Assembly (NCBI GenBank): GCA_002686085.1
Contig: NZAC01000070.1
Span: 1-64,000 of the forward strand
DNA: 64,000 bases
From: Roseibacillus sp.
Lineage (GTDB): Bacteria > Verrucomicrobiota > Verrucomicrobiia > Verrucomicrobiales > Akkermansiaceae
Direction: 5' to 3'
A program made the position numbers and the translations under genes. Of the stretch, positions 26,385 through 35,267 are shown one piece after another; the stretch's first letter is position 1; every line of letters starts with the position of its first letter. The notes beneath the pieces were generated by a model that saw nothing but the letters and a program-made list of their open reading frames with translations, searched no databases and was not told the DNA's origin.

Positions 26385-28205
26385 CTAGAGGAACTGCGTC
26401 TCAGCAAGAAGCCGGTAGGTTCCTCCGGCATCGATCAGTTCGCCGTGTGTCCCAGTCTCCACAATTCTGCCACCTTGGAGAACATGAATACGGTCAGCGT
26501 CTCTCACCGTGCCTAGACGGTGCGCTATGATAAGACTCGTCCTGCCTTTCATGAGTTCATCCAGCGCCTCCTGAACGAGCCGTTCACTCTCTGAGTCGAG
26601 TGAGCTCGTGGCCTCGTCCAGCAGGAGAATCTTTGGGTCAGCAAGAATCGCACGGGCAATCGCAATTCGTTGACGCTGACCCCCGCTAAGCTTGACTCCC
26701 CGTGGACCAACCATGGTGTTATAACCTTCGGGAAACTCGGTGATGAACTCGTGAGCATGAGCCTTCCGCGCGGCCTCCTCAACCTGTTCTTGGCTGGCAT
26801 CCCAGCTACCATACCTGATGTTTTCTCCCACGGACCCTCCAAAAAGCAGCACATCCTGTGGCACCAGTGCCATCGCACCGCGCAGAGCAGCAAGGGGCAG
26901 CTCGGCCGCTGGGTCTCCGTCTATTAAAACCGCTCCATCCTGCGGCTCGTAGAAACGTAGCAGGAGAGAAAATAGAGTGGACTTACCAGCGCCACTTGAG
27001 CCAACGAAGGCGATACGCTCTCCGTTCTCCACCTTGAAGGAAACCCCGTCGAGCACCACCTTCTCGGGACGGGAAGGATAGGCAAAACTGAGGTTCTGCG
27101 CCTCAACTGTTCCCAACACTTCAAATGGAACGTCACCAGTCCCTTCTTCCTCGGGATCCTCCGCCATGATTTCGCGCAGCCGCTCAGTCGCTCCGTTGGC
27201 TTTCTGGATCTGACTTACGATCTCGGGGAACGCCCCGAGAGACGCTCCTACAAAAACACTGAAAAGGATAAACGCCGTAAATTCAAATGGGGTGATTTCT
27301 TCTCGCACCAGCATTCCCGCTCCAAACCAGGCTACTACTGAGATGCTGCCGAGGAGGACAAAGATAATAAACGAAACGAACAGAGCCCGAACCCGGGCTC
27401 CCCGGTTCACAACCAAAAGGTAATCCTCCAGAGCGTCACTATAACGGCGCCTTTCATGGGATTCGTTACTGTAGGCCTTGAGTTCTGCAATCCCCTGAGT
27501 GCTCTCTTCGAGCACAACGCCACTGGCTGCCAGACTATCCTGGGCTTGATTGGAATACGCGCGAACCCGGCGCCCGAATAATGCAACCGCAAGAATCACC
27601 ACCGGAATCATGGCCAGCATGAAAAGAGAAAGCTTCCAGCTCATGACGAAAATGAAGATCAGCCCTCCGACCAGAATCACCGACTGTCGCGCTAGCTGAG
27701 GCACCGTAGTGAGTAACGTCTCTCTTAACACCGCAAGATCTGCCGAGACCCTGTTGCTTAATTCTCCCGCCCGGTGCCCCTGGAAAAACTCGAGGGGAAG
27801 CCGTACCAGACGACTGAAAACATCCACCCGGATATCATTGAGGGCACTTTCACCTGCCTTGATAAATCCGCGCACTCTCCAATAGGCGATAAATGCCTGC
27901 AGAGCGAGAATTGCGAGAAGCGTGATAACAGTCTGATTGATATTCGAGCGGATGACAGAGACATCCGGAGAGGCCGTTGAGTTCAGCATCTCGAGGGGAG
28001 ATCCAGTCGGACTGCCAATGAGCTTGCTGAGATAGTAGGGAAAAGCCAGGGAAAGACCCGCAGTCACGAACAAGGCAATCAATGAGGGGACGAAAACCGT
28101 TCGGTAGCGATTCAAATACCCATAGAAAGCCAGCGCAGGGACACGCCTACGTGAACCCTCCTTCCCGGCATTCTTCTCTGAGCGCATGCCCGGATGGGAC
28201 ACCAT
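26385..28205 (-). CDS. ABC exporter half-transporter (MsbA-like)
   Basis: Homodimeric-type exporter with a membrane and an ATPase domain in one chain. Six helices spread over about residues 30-330 (with VLLGSISVVAWFGAGMLV near 290). The nucleotide-binding domain has Walker A GSSGAGKST (402-410), the signature LSGGQRQR (506-513), Walker B LLLDEA (527-532) and the switch His in IIAHRLG. Length 606 matches MsbA/BmrA-type exporters. The cargo is unknown; lipid or drug export is possible. It is followed downstream by convergent genes; upstream, its neighbour is a secreted protease on the same strand. Confidence 0.92.
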   Translation of the reverse strand: MVSHPGMRSEKNAGKEGSRRRVPALAFYGYLNRYRTVFVPSLIALFVTAGLSLAFPYYLSKLIGSPTGSPLEMLNSTASPDVSVIRSNINQTVITLLAILALQAFIAYWRVRGFIKAGESALNDIRVDVFSRLVRLPLEFFQGHRAGELSNRVSADLAVLRETLLTTVPQLARQSVILVGGLIFIFVMSWKLSLFMLAMIPVVILAVALFGRRVRAYSNQAQDSLAASGVVLEESTQGIAELKAYSNESHERRRYSDALEDYLLVVNRGARVRALFVSFIIFVLLGSISVVAWFGAGMLVREEITPFEFTAFILFSVFVGASLGAFPEIVSQIQKANGATERLREIMAEDPEEEGTGDVPFEVLGTVEAQNLSFAYPSRPEKVVLDGVSFKVENGERIAFVGSSGAGKSTLFSLLLRFYEPQDGAVLIDGDPAAELPLAALRGAMALVPQDVLLFGGSVGENIRYGSWDASQEQVEEAARKAHAHEFITEFPEGYNTMVGPRGVKLSGGQRQRIAIARAILADPKILLLDEATSSLDSESERLVQEALDELMKGRTSLIIAHRLGTVRDADRIHVLQGGRIVETGTHGELIDAGGTYRLLAETQFL

Positions 28206-28269
28206 GGCAGGCTGAGTGGCAAGCCTCCGAGCACGTCGTTCTAATCTTAAGGCAGGCTTCTAGTGAGAT

Positions 28270-29637
28270 TCATCTCTCCGCTTCTTGGGCCAGGTTTTCT
28301 TCCCCAAGGGTCACCTTAAGCCGGTAAAACATCAGATTCTGATTCGGATGATTCAGTTCAAAGTCCACAATCTGCACCCCCTCAGAAAGAGCAAGGTTCT
28401 GCTCTACCTTTCTCAGGCCACTGACCCTCTGGAACTCCTTGGCCTTCAGGTCGGGAGCTCCCTGAATTTCCCAGCTCAAACCGCGCTCAGGAGCATCCAG
28501 TCGAACCCTGATCCTGAAGCGAAGGTCGCCTCCACTGCCTTCAACCAAGAACGGGATTCCCAGATCCTCCGGGGAAATAGGGTTGAGCCCCGAAAAGTAT
28601 TCCAGCAAATCGGGCCTGCCATCTGATTCCGTATCCTTACCTCCTGCCTCGATTCCAAATTCCCTTAACCATTCATCAAAACGTTCTGAAGGGGTCTTGG
28701 CCTGACCATCAATCGCCGGCTGAATCACCGCTTGGATTGCCGGAGCGCTTCTACTGATCCGGCTTGCGAAGGATCGGCTCTCATCAAGGTCATTGACCGC
28801 ACTCACCAAAGTCCAGTCCTCACAGGAGCTATCATCCCGACCAATATAAAAACCGGCTCCGTCAAACAAAGAGGCCAAAAACTCCGAACCATCCTCACAG
28901 ATCGCATTCGTGTCATAAGTTGAATCAGCTCCAAAGAGAATGCCTGCCAGCTTCCAGTCACCTCCCTTACGAATAAAGACTCCCCCGCCGGAATCTCCAA
29001 AAGTCGCCTGGCACTCGTCACGCCCAAGGACATCATCAAAATCGGTGACCAGCATCGGACCCCTCACACCGGCCTCGGAGAACCCATCGACAGTATTCCT
29101 TCCCCAGCGGGCACGCTGATCTTCGGGCGCCCAAGTCCCCCCTCGCCTCTGACCGAACCGCCTTACCTCCTCCCCCCGGGAACGGCCCCGCCCCATCATC
29201 ACGACCTCCCTTCCTGCCTCATCAGACGTCGTATACAGTTCCGCGTAGGCAGGGAACTCCCCAAAAACCTCGAAAATTCTCAAGTCTGTTCCTGGAATAT
29301 CCAGAGACCCGTTACCTTCATTAAAATTGGGATTAATAAAATACACACGATCAGCCTCCTCACCTGTAAACCACGATCTCTGGATAAAGGTTTCCGAACC
29401 CTTCCCAAGGTGAACTGCTGTAATGAAGTGGCTGGGAGAAATCACCGTTCCAAGAAACTCCTTATACTCACCCTGATAGCACCAGCCCGCCCCCTCGTAG
29501 AGGCCCGTCGGAGCCGTCTCCCGGTGATAGCTTGGATCGCCAGTTTCGAAGAACACAATACCATGAAGTTGGCAAACCCCCAAAAGGAGCGTGAACCCTG
29601 CAGCGAGTACAATCGAAAGTTCCTTGGTCGGCTGCAT
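28270..29637 (-). CDS. Secreted trypsin-like serine protease with verrucomicrobial C-terminal module
   Basis: Extracytoplasmic endopeptidase. A signal peptide ends near residue 26. The chymotrypsin-fold triad is visible as His76 (FITAVHLG), Asp118 (GTDLRIF) and Ser216 (FGDSGGGVF). A long basic insertion (GRGRSRGEEVRRFGQRRGG) lies between the Asp and Ser halves. After the protease domain comes DTESDGRPDLLEYFSGLNP (about 338-356), the module common at the ends of secreted Verrucomicrobiota proteins, and a beta-rich tail. It is separated from dxr by 130 bp. Confidence 0.88.
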   Translation of the reverse strand: MQPTKELSIVLAAGFTLLLGVCQLHGIVFFETGDPSYHRETAPTGLYEGAGWCYQGEYKEFLGTVISPSHFITAVHLGKGSETFIQRSWFTGEEADRVYFINPNFNEGNGSLDIPGTDLRIFEVFGEFPAYAELYTTSDEAGREVVMMGRGRSRGEEVRRFGQRRGGTWAPEDQRARWGRNTVDGFSEAGVRGPMLVTDFDDVLGRDECQATFGDSGGGVFIRKGGDWKLAGILFGADSTYDTNAICEDGSEFLASLFDGAGFYIGRDDSSCEDWTLVSAVNDLDESRSFASRISRSAPAIQAVIQPAIDGQAKTPSERFDEWLREFGIEAGGKDTESDGRPDLLEYFSGLNPISPEDLGIPFLVEGSGGDLRFRIRVRLDAPERGLSWEIQGAPDLKAKEFQRVSGLRKVEQNLALSEGVQIVDFELNHPNQNLMFYRLKVTLGEENLAQEAER

Positions 29638-29766
29638 GACTAGAATTTGAGTGATCGGCTTCAGGACTACCCCACGACAATAGGCATCCCTGATTCTACA
29701 CCAGATGAAGCGATTCTTCCACCTGGAACCGCACTACTCTTGCCTTGGAATCTACCCAGCCTCTCT

Positions 29767-30936
29767 TCAGAGGCTCGATTGGGCCATCTGGCGCGCCTCA
29801 TTATCTGCCTCTATCAGAGCCTCCAAGGATGGGCTCTGCACGACCGAATGCTGCCCCATGACCTCCTCGACGAGACCCCAGATTTTCGGGAATGGTATGA
29901 CCTCATTAAGAAAGGCCTCTACAGCTACTTCATTCGCAGCATTCATTACCGCAGGCAGCGTCCCACAAACCGTCCCCGCCTCCCGCGCAAGCCGTAAGGC
30001 GGGAAAAACCTCCTCACGGGGCGCTTCAAAATCCAGACGAGCCAGGGCTGCAAAGTCGAGAGGCGCAAGCGAATGAGCAGTACGATGCGGCCAGGTCACT
30101 GCATACTGAATAGGAAAACACATATCTGTTGTGCTAACTTGAGCCAGTACGCTGCCATCAACAAATTCAACCATAGAATGCACGATACTCTGAGGGTGAA
30201 CCACGACCTCAACCCGGTCCATACCCACCCCAAACAGCCATCGAGCCTCAATCATCTCGAGCCCTTTGTTGAACATCGTCGCAGAATCGATGGAGATCTT
30301 CCGGCCCATCTCCCAGGTGGGATGCTTGAGCGCCTGCTCCGGAGTGACCTGATCTAGGACATCAGGACTCGCCCTACGAAATGGCCCCCCCGACGCAGTG
30401 AGCAAAAGACGACGCACTGCCTCAGCTCCAGCAGCATTTCCCTCAAGACATTGGAAAATGGCATTATGCTCGCTATCCACCGGAAGAACATTCACCCCTG
30501 CCTCCGCTGCGGCGGACATCACAATCTCGCCAGCCATGACAAGAATTTCCTTACTCGCGACAGCAAGATCTTTACCTGCCGCGATTGCGTCGAGAGCCGG
30601 TTGAAGCCCAGCCGTTCCCACGATTGAGATCAGAACCATATCTGCCTCGGGCAGACAGGCTAGCTCTCTGAGCCCTTGCTCTCCAACATACACCTCACTC
30701 CCCGAAGGAGCAGAGGCTAACACCGTCTCGCGCTGTGTTTCATCTGCAATCGAGAGATACTTCACACCGAACTCCCGGGCCTGCGCACCGAGAGCCTCTC
30801 CCTGCGAGCCCGCGGCGAGCCCAACAACTTCCATATAATCCGGAATCTCGCGCGCGACTTTAAGAGCACTCGTGCCTATAGATCCCGTGGAACCGAGGAT
30901 AACAACTTTCTTGGGTTTGACGGCCTTGGTTTCCAT
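29767..30936 (-). CDS. dxr: 1-deoxy-D-xylulose 5-phosphate reductoisomerase
   Basis: Second step of the MEP isoprenoid pathway: NADPH-dependent conversion of DXP to MEP. The nucleotide-binding motif GSTGSIGTSAL (15-25), ASKE (127-130) and the metal/substrate motif PVDSEHNAIF (152-161) are seen, as are the flexible-loop region and ISIDSATMFNKGLEMIEA with its conserved MNKG-type lysine and glutamate. Length 389 is normal. It follows cdsA by 28 bp, a common pairing (cdsA-dxr) in which phospholipid and isoprenoid synthesis share an operon. Confidence 0.96.
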   Translation of the reverse strand: METKAVKPKKVVILGSTGSIGTSALKVAREIPDYMEVVGLAAGSQGEALGAQAREFGVKYLSIADETQRETVLASAPSGSEVYVGEQGLRELACLPEADMVLISIVGTAGLQPALDAIAAGKDLAVASKEILVMAGEIVMSAAAEAGVNVLPVDSEHNAIFQCLEGNAAGAEAVRRLLLTASGGPFRRASPDVLDQVTPEQALKHPTWEMGRKISIDSATMFNKGLEMIEARWLFGVGMDRVEVVVHPQSIVHSMVEFVDGSVLAQVSTTDMCFPIQYAVTWPHRTAHSLAPLDFAALARLDFEAPREEVFPALRLAREAGTVCGTLPAVMNAANEVAVEAFLNEVIPFPKIWGLVEEVMGQHSVVQSPSLEALIEADNEARQMAQSSL

Positions 30937-30964
30937 GATGTCAGGAGTAGAGCTACAATCTCCC

Positions 30965-31861
30965 CTACAAACTTTGCAGATACAGATAGAAGAATGCAGC
31001 AGGGAGCGCGAAGCAGAGACTGTCTATCAAATCAAGAATGCCCCCAATACCCGGCAAGATCTGGCCAGAGTCCTTAACCTGCAGACTACGCTTGAGAATA
31101 GACTCGGCCAAGTCACCTACCATCGCAGCGATCGCAACAACGAGACCCAATCCAAGAATATGGGGCCAAGCCAGCCACGAAAGCCCCTCGCCACTCAGAG
31201 CGTGAATGGCGAACGCCCCTCCTACCGCAAAGAAAAGAGAGCCAATGTATCCTTCCCATGACTTGGCTGGGCTGATGTGGGGAATGGCTTTATGCCTGCC
31301 AATCAGAGTCCCGACAAGGTAAGCCCCCATATCGGTAAACTTTGCGACCACCACGACGAGAAGGATTAGCCAGAATCCTGAGGTTACCTCCGGGGGGTAG
31401 AGAACCAGCCGAATGATAAATCCACCAAACAGCACTGGGACATAAACAAAACCCAGAAGCGCAAGGCTGACCGCTTTTACCGAAGAATCCCCCTCGATAG
31501 GAAAGCGCAATCGCAAGCAGAAGGAGCCCATGGTGACCAGCAGCACCCCGGCAACTTCAGGAAGAAAACCATCGATCTCGAAGGAACCCCGGGAGCCAAG
31601 GGCTTGAGATAGAATATACAGGAGAAATCCTGCACACACGATAAACCCCCAATAGCGGCACTCCCGTCCGGACGCTTCCCGGGTCAATGCAAGGAACTCG
31701 AAACTACCAACCAGGGTAAAGACAGCCACCATGACACCCATCAGCCACAATTTACCGCTGGCAAAAACAAAAGCCACGAAGCCCCAGAGAAGAATCGTGC
31801 TTAGCAGCCGCGCCCGGAAGGATGCAGCGCGCGAGGAGCCATTACTGGTTGCGGACACCAT
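30965..31861 (-). CDS. cdsA: Phosphatidate cytidylyltransferase
   Basis: Makes CDP-diacylglycerol from phosphatidate and CTP in the inner membrane. Eight or so hydrophobic helices fill the first 230 residues. The C-terminal signature is KRSLQVKDSGQILPGIGGI then LDLIDSL: the metal-binding KDSG and D..D are kept, while the more common PGHGG..DR is PGIGG..DL, seen in some non-proteobacterial CdsA. Start ATG 31861 lies directly next to a 19-bp dyad. The usual upstream uppS gene is absent; dxr is downstream. Confidence 0.9.
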   Translation of the reverse strand: MVSATSNGSSRAASFRARLLSTILLWGFVAFVFASGKLWLMGVMVAVFTLVGSFEFLALTREASGRECRYWGFIVCAGFLLYILSQALGSRGSFEIDGFLPEVAGVLLVTMGSFCLRLRFPIEGDSSVKAVSLALLGFVYVPVLFGGFIIRLVLYPPEVTSGFWLILLVVVVAKFTDMGAYLVGTLIGRHKAIPHISPAKSWEGYIGSLFFAVGGAFAIHALSGEGLSWLAWPHILGLGLVVAIAAMVGDLAESILKRSLQVKDSGQILPGIGGILDLIDSLCFALPAAFFYLYLQSL

Positions 31862-31880
31862 GGTTTGATGGCATCAAACC
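31862..31880. promoter_or_regulatory. 19-bp perfect dyad abutting the cdsA start codon
   Basis: GGTTTGATG-G-CATCAAACC is a perfect 9-bp inverted repeat around one central base. It ends exactly where the cdsA ATG begins. In the mRNA it would fold into a hairpin with little or no loop, and as DNA it would suit a dimeric repressor. No Shine-Dalgarno can fit in it. Function not known. Confidence 0.5.
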
Positions 31881-32010
31881 GCCTCGCTCTGGCCCGCGCA
31901 ATGCCAAAACCCCGGGACTGGCTAGATCTCAAAAATAATGCGCAACTATGGTTCGAATTGCCAGTTTCATAATGCAGCACGGAAAATCCCGTGAACCAAT
32001 CGAATAGAAA

Positions 32011-32454
32011 ATGAAAAAGACACTCCAAACATGCACAGTGATTCTCGGCCTTATGGCGGCAGGATCAATGACCTCCATCGCTGAAGAGGAAACCGACAGA
32101 AAGAAACCTCCACGCGCCGAGCGCAGTGAGCGAGGCGAGGGCGAAGGCGAACGCCGTGGCCAGCGCCGCGGTGGACCTCGTCAGATTCCAAAGGAAATGC
32201 TTGAGAAGTTTGACAAGAACGGCGATGGAAAACTTGACGAAGACGAGCGCAAGGAAGCCATACGTGCTCGCAGGGCGGAATTCATCAAGAAGTATGACAA
32301 GGATGGAGATGGTGAGCTCAATGAAGAGGAGCGCAAGGAAGCGATGAAGGGTCGTCGCGGTGGCAGGCCTCAAGGGCGCCGTCCAGAAGGTGGTCGTCCC
32401 GAAGGTGGCCGCCCAGGTGGTAAGAAGCCAGGCGGCAAGAAGCCGGATGCTTGA
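32011..32454 (+). CDS. Secreted EF-hand protein with Gly-Arg-Pro tail
   Basis: Small exported calcium-binding-type protein. The signal peptide spans about residues 1-24. Two canonical EF-hand loops are DKNGDGKLDEDE and DKDGDGELNEEE (about 68-79 and 94-105), with Asp at positions 1, 3 and 5 and an acid at 12. A basic, acid-mixed linker and a C-terminal run of Gly-Gly-Arg-Pro repeats surround them. Such proteins are common in Planctomycetota and Verrucomicrobiota, role unknown. It is followed by a strong terminator. Confidence 0.88.
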   Translation: MKKTLQTCTVILGLMAAGSMTSIAEEETDRKKPPRAERSERGEGEGERRGQRRGGPRQIPKEMLEKFDKNGDGKLDEDERKEAIRARRAEFIKKYDKDGDGELNEEERKEAMKGRRGGRPQGRRPEGGRPEGGRPGGKKPGGKKPDA

Positions 32455-32486
32455 GCACCAACATCTTGATATCCTCTAAAACCATC

Positions 32487-32515
32487 AAGCCGGGAGAACC
32501 TCTCCCGGCTTTTTC
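32487..32515 (+). terminator. Rho-independent terminator after the EF-hand gene
   Basis: AAGCCGGGAGA-ACC-TCTCCCGGCTT is a perfect 11-bp stem with a 3-nt loop, followed by TTT. Confidence 0.9.
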
Positions 32516-32593
32516 ATTGTACGGGCAGGCCCTCTGGGCTGCCACCCCTGCAACGGCTTAAGGTCTGCGCGCACCGACTAGAGGCACAAAAGA

Positions 32594-33400
32594 TCACTCA
32601 TACCGGGCCTTCTGACTCAGCAACTGTGAGACAGTCACAAACTTGAATCCCTTGGCGAGGAGCCCATCCAAGGTTGCAGGCATTGCCGCCACAGTGGGAG
32701 CATGCAGGTCATGAGCCAGGACAATGGAACCGTTCGTTGTCTTGGTAAGAATCCGGTTCTTCACGACGCTGACACCAGGCCGCTGCCAGTCACGCGGGTC
32801 TACTGCCCACATGATTGTCGGGTAGCCGAACCGGTTCATGATCAGCTCGCGCTGACGCTGATAAATGGCCCCATAGGGTGGACGCATGGTTCTGGGCTGA
32901 ACACCAGTTGCATTCACAATGGAAACCCGAGCTCTTGCCATTTCTGACAAGACCTGCGCATCACTGAGCTTCTTTAGATTACGGTGAGTGTAAGTATGAT
33001 TCCCAATCTCGTGCCCTTCAGCTACAATACGGCGGGTCAGATGGGGATAATTATCCACGTTCTTCCCAATGACATAAAACGTTGCCTTGATATTGCGCTG
33101 TCGCAGGATATCCAGAAGACGAGGGGTGTTACTTGCATGTGGCCCGTCATCAAAAGTCATCGCGATATAAGGCTGATGCCCCAGCCCGCGGGAGTGAGTA
33201 ATGCCGATGGACTTGGGAAATTGCGAGGACAGGCTGAGGGTAGGATTTCTCGCCGAAGGCCATGCCTGATAAGGCGATCGGTAGCCGGTGTTTGCCATCG
33301 TCGAAGGTTTTTCCCCCTCTGAATCAATGGAGGAACAGCTGCTTGAAAAACAGACGACCAGCGCAAGTGCAGGGGCAAGGATCAAAAGTCGAAGACGCAT
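32594..33400 (-). CDS. Polysaccharide deacetylase (NodB-type), putative lipoprotein
   Basis: Metal-dependent N-deacetylase acting on peptidoglycan or another glycan in the periplasm. All NodB motifs are present: TFDDGP (82-87), the metal histidines in GNHTYTH (135 and 139), RPPYGA, the aspartate/tryptophan motif AVDPRDW and the terminal IVLAHDLHA. The N-terminus (MRLRLLILAPALALVVCFSSSC) suggests a lipoprotein signal with Cys17 or Cys22 as acceptor. Length 268 is normal. It converges with the EF-hand gene across its terminator. Confidence 0.92.
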   Translation of the reverse strand: MRLRLLILAPALALVVCFSSSCSSIDSEGEKPSTMANTGYRSPYQAWPSARNPTLSLSSQFPKSIGITHSRGLGHQPYIAMTFDDGPHASNTPRLLDILRQRNIKATFYVIGKNVDNYPHLTRRIVAEGHEIGNHTYTHRNLKKLSDAQVLSEMARARVSIVNATGVQPRTMRPPYGAIYQRQRELIMNRFGYPTIMWAVDPRDWQRPGVSVVKNRILTKTTNGSIVLAHDLHAPTVAAMPATLDGLLAKGFKFVTVSQLLSQKARYE

Positions 33401-33481
33401 GAGAATTCAGCTCAGTGAAAACTTTTCTGAAGGCCGGTATCCTTACCTTTTGAGCCGTCTGCTGTCACGCCTTAGTTCCCG

Positions 33482-34381
33482 TTACTCCCCAAGCCCTCGT
33501 TTCACAAAAGGCGTTAAAATAGGGCGCAACCTCTCGAAGGTTTCGTCAGGCCAGAGTTCCCGGCTGGTAATCACCGCTGAGTCGAGCGCCCGATGTTCAG
33601 GCCAGTTCGCCTGATCGGGTATGAGCGGAATCGCCCGCCCGACAATCCGCTGGGCCATAACCGAATTGGCATGCAGATGACTTAACACCGTATCAACATT
33701 AACCTCTTCATCTCTCCAGCAGTCGTAGTCGGTAACCATACAAAGGGTTGCCAGGGCCATCTCGGCTTCCCGCGCAAGCTTGGCCTCGGGGAGATTGGTC
33801 ATCCCTATGACATCAAATCCCAATTGTCGATTGGCATTACTTTCTGCGCGGGTTGAGAACGCAGGCCCCTCCATATTCACATAAGTTCCGCCGTTGAAGA
33901 CTTCAAGGTCTGACTCCTCCTGAGAGGCCTTGGCGAGGATCTCCCGAAGCGCACCACTGACGGGCTCCCCGAAGGAAATGTGTGCGGCGATCCCACACCC
34001 GAAAAATGTATGCTCCTCCCGACGGGTGGTCCGATCGTAATACTGGTCGGGAATCACCAGAGAACGCGGAGCATACTTTTCCCTGAGGCTGCCCACCGCC
34101 GTGACACAAATGACCCACCGAACCCCGAGCGAACGAAGCGCCCAGATATTCGCCCTGTGGTTGATTTCATGTGGAAGGAGGCGATGTCCCTTACCATGCC
34201 TTGGCAGAAACCACACCTGCCTCCCTGCTACCTTCCCTCCAACCAATGGATCAGAGGGCTGCCCGAAGGGGGTCTCCACTGTCTGCTCTTCACTCTGCAC
34301 GAATCCGTCCATCTCATAGAGTCCGCTTCCGCCGATGACTCCGATTGCGGGCACCTTCCGGCTATCCTGCTCCTGCTGCAT
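33482..34381 (-). CDS. mtnP: S-methyl-5'-thioadenosine phosphorylase
   Basis: Phosphorolysis of methylthioadenosine to adenine and methylthioribose-1-phosphate, in methionine salvage and polyamine by-product removal. IGGSGLY near the N-terminus is the phosphate-binding motif; RHGKGHRLLPHEINHRAN and NGGTYVNMEGPAFSTRAES follow, then MTNLPEAKLAREAE. Length 299 fits the family; the MT/NxPEA context favours MTA phosphorylase, though a purine nucleoside phosphorylase specificity cannot be excluded. It is 80 bp upstream of the deacetylase in the same direction. Confidence 0.92.
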   Translation of the reverse strand: MQQEQDSRKVPAIGVIGGSGLYEMDGFVQSEEQTVETPFGQPSDPLVGGKVAGRQVWFLPRHGKGHRLLPHEINHRANIWALRSLGVRWVICVTAVGSLREKYAPRSLVIPDQYYDRTTRREEHTFFGCGIAAHISFGEPVSGALREILAKASQEESDLEVFNGGTYVNMEGPAFSTRAESNANRQLGFDVIGMTNLPEAKLAREAEMALATLCMVTDYDCWRDEEVNVDTVLSHLHANSVMAQRIVGRAIPLIPDQANWPEHRALDSAVITSRELWPDETFERLRPILTPFVKRGLGE

Positions 34382-34489
34382 GAGGATTTCCTACCACCCG
34401 GCGGGGTCATCAGGCGAGCCGTCGCCGCAATAAACTTTCCCGGCAAGAAACGACTACCACTTTTATCTCAAAAGTAATGGAATGACTAA

Positions 34490-35263
34490 ATGCTAAGGTT
34501 TCCTGTCCGTGGACGCTGTCTCCTGTTTTGCGTGAAACTCAGAGCCCTCTTGCCGGGAGTTCTTCTCATGATCAGTCCAGACCGGCTTCATTCCGGACAG
34601 AATGCCATGTTCAGCCCTCCTTCCTCGAAGCGTTCCCGTGACGCTATCGAGCGAGTCCGACCGAGACTATCCACTAAGTTGGCGGTGCGTGGGATGCGCT
34701 TCGGCAACCCAGTATTTATCCGGATCCTTAAAGAAGAGGGCCTGCTGGAACTGTTCGTCAGGGAATCCCGGAAAAGAACCTTCAAACTCTTCAAAACCTA
34801 CCCGATCGCAGCAATGTCAGGTGATCTTGGCCCTAAGGAGCGCGAAGGAGATCTTCAAGCACCCGAAGGGTTTTATTACGTTACCCCGCGGCAGATGAAT
34901 CCTCACAGCCGGTTTCACCTTTCCTTCAATCTCGGCTACCCTAACGCCTACGACCGACACCATGACAGAACCGGGAGTCATCTGATGATTCATGGTAACC
35001 GGGTCTCAATCGGGTGCTTCGCGATGACCGATCCGGGGATCGAGGAAATCTACTCCCTCTGCCATGCAGCCCTCGCCGAAGGTCAGCCATTTTTTCGGGT
35101 TCATTGCTTTCCTTTTCGTATGACCACTCAGCGCCTCGCAAGGGAACGATCCAACAAATGGTCCCCCTTCTGGAACAACCTCCAGGAAGGCTATGACTAT
35201 TTTGAGCGCATCAAGACTCCCCCGGATGTTCATGTTGCCAATGGCAAATACACCTTCAGGTAA
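34490..35263 (+). CDS. L,D-transpeptidase (YafK/YkuD type)
   Basis: Cross-links peptidoglycan or anchors proteins to it in the periplasm. The YkuD core ends in the catalytic motif MIHGNRVSIGCFAM, with His168 and Cys176. An N-terminal hydrophobic segment (about residues 10-28, with a basic start) looks like a signal anchor. The sequence resembles E. coli YafK/DpaA, which can act as an amidase freeing Lpp from peptidoglycan, so the direction of the reaction is open. It converges with the GNAT gene, only 4 bp apart. Confidence 0.88.
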   Translation: MLRFPVRGRCLLFCVKLRALLPGVLLMISPDRLHSGQNAMFSPPSSKRSRDAIERVRPRLSTKLAVRGMRFGNPVFIRILKEEGLLELFVRESRKRTFKLFKTYPIAAMSGDLGPKEREGDLQAPEGFYYVTPRQMNPHSRFHLSFNLGYPNAYDRHHDRTGSHLMIHGNRVSIGCFAMTDPGIEEIYSLCHAALAEGQPFFRVHCFPFRMTTQRLARERSNKWSPFWNNLQEGYDYFERIKTPPDVHVANGKYTFR

Positions 35264-35267
35264 CCAC

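Noticed and set aside
29647-29997. 116-codon plus-strand ORF over the dxr end
   Set aside because: Mostly antisense of dxr; its first part is the intergenic gap and shows nothing family-like.
32340-32450. Short GGTGG-type DNA repeats, possible CRISPR or minisatellite
   Set aside because: They encode the Gly-Arg-Pro tail of the EF-hand protein; no spacer structure is present.
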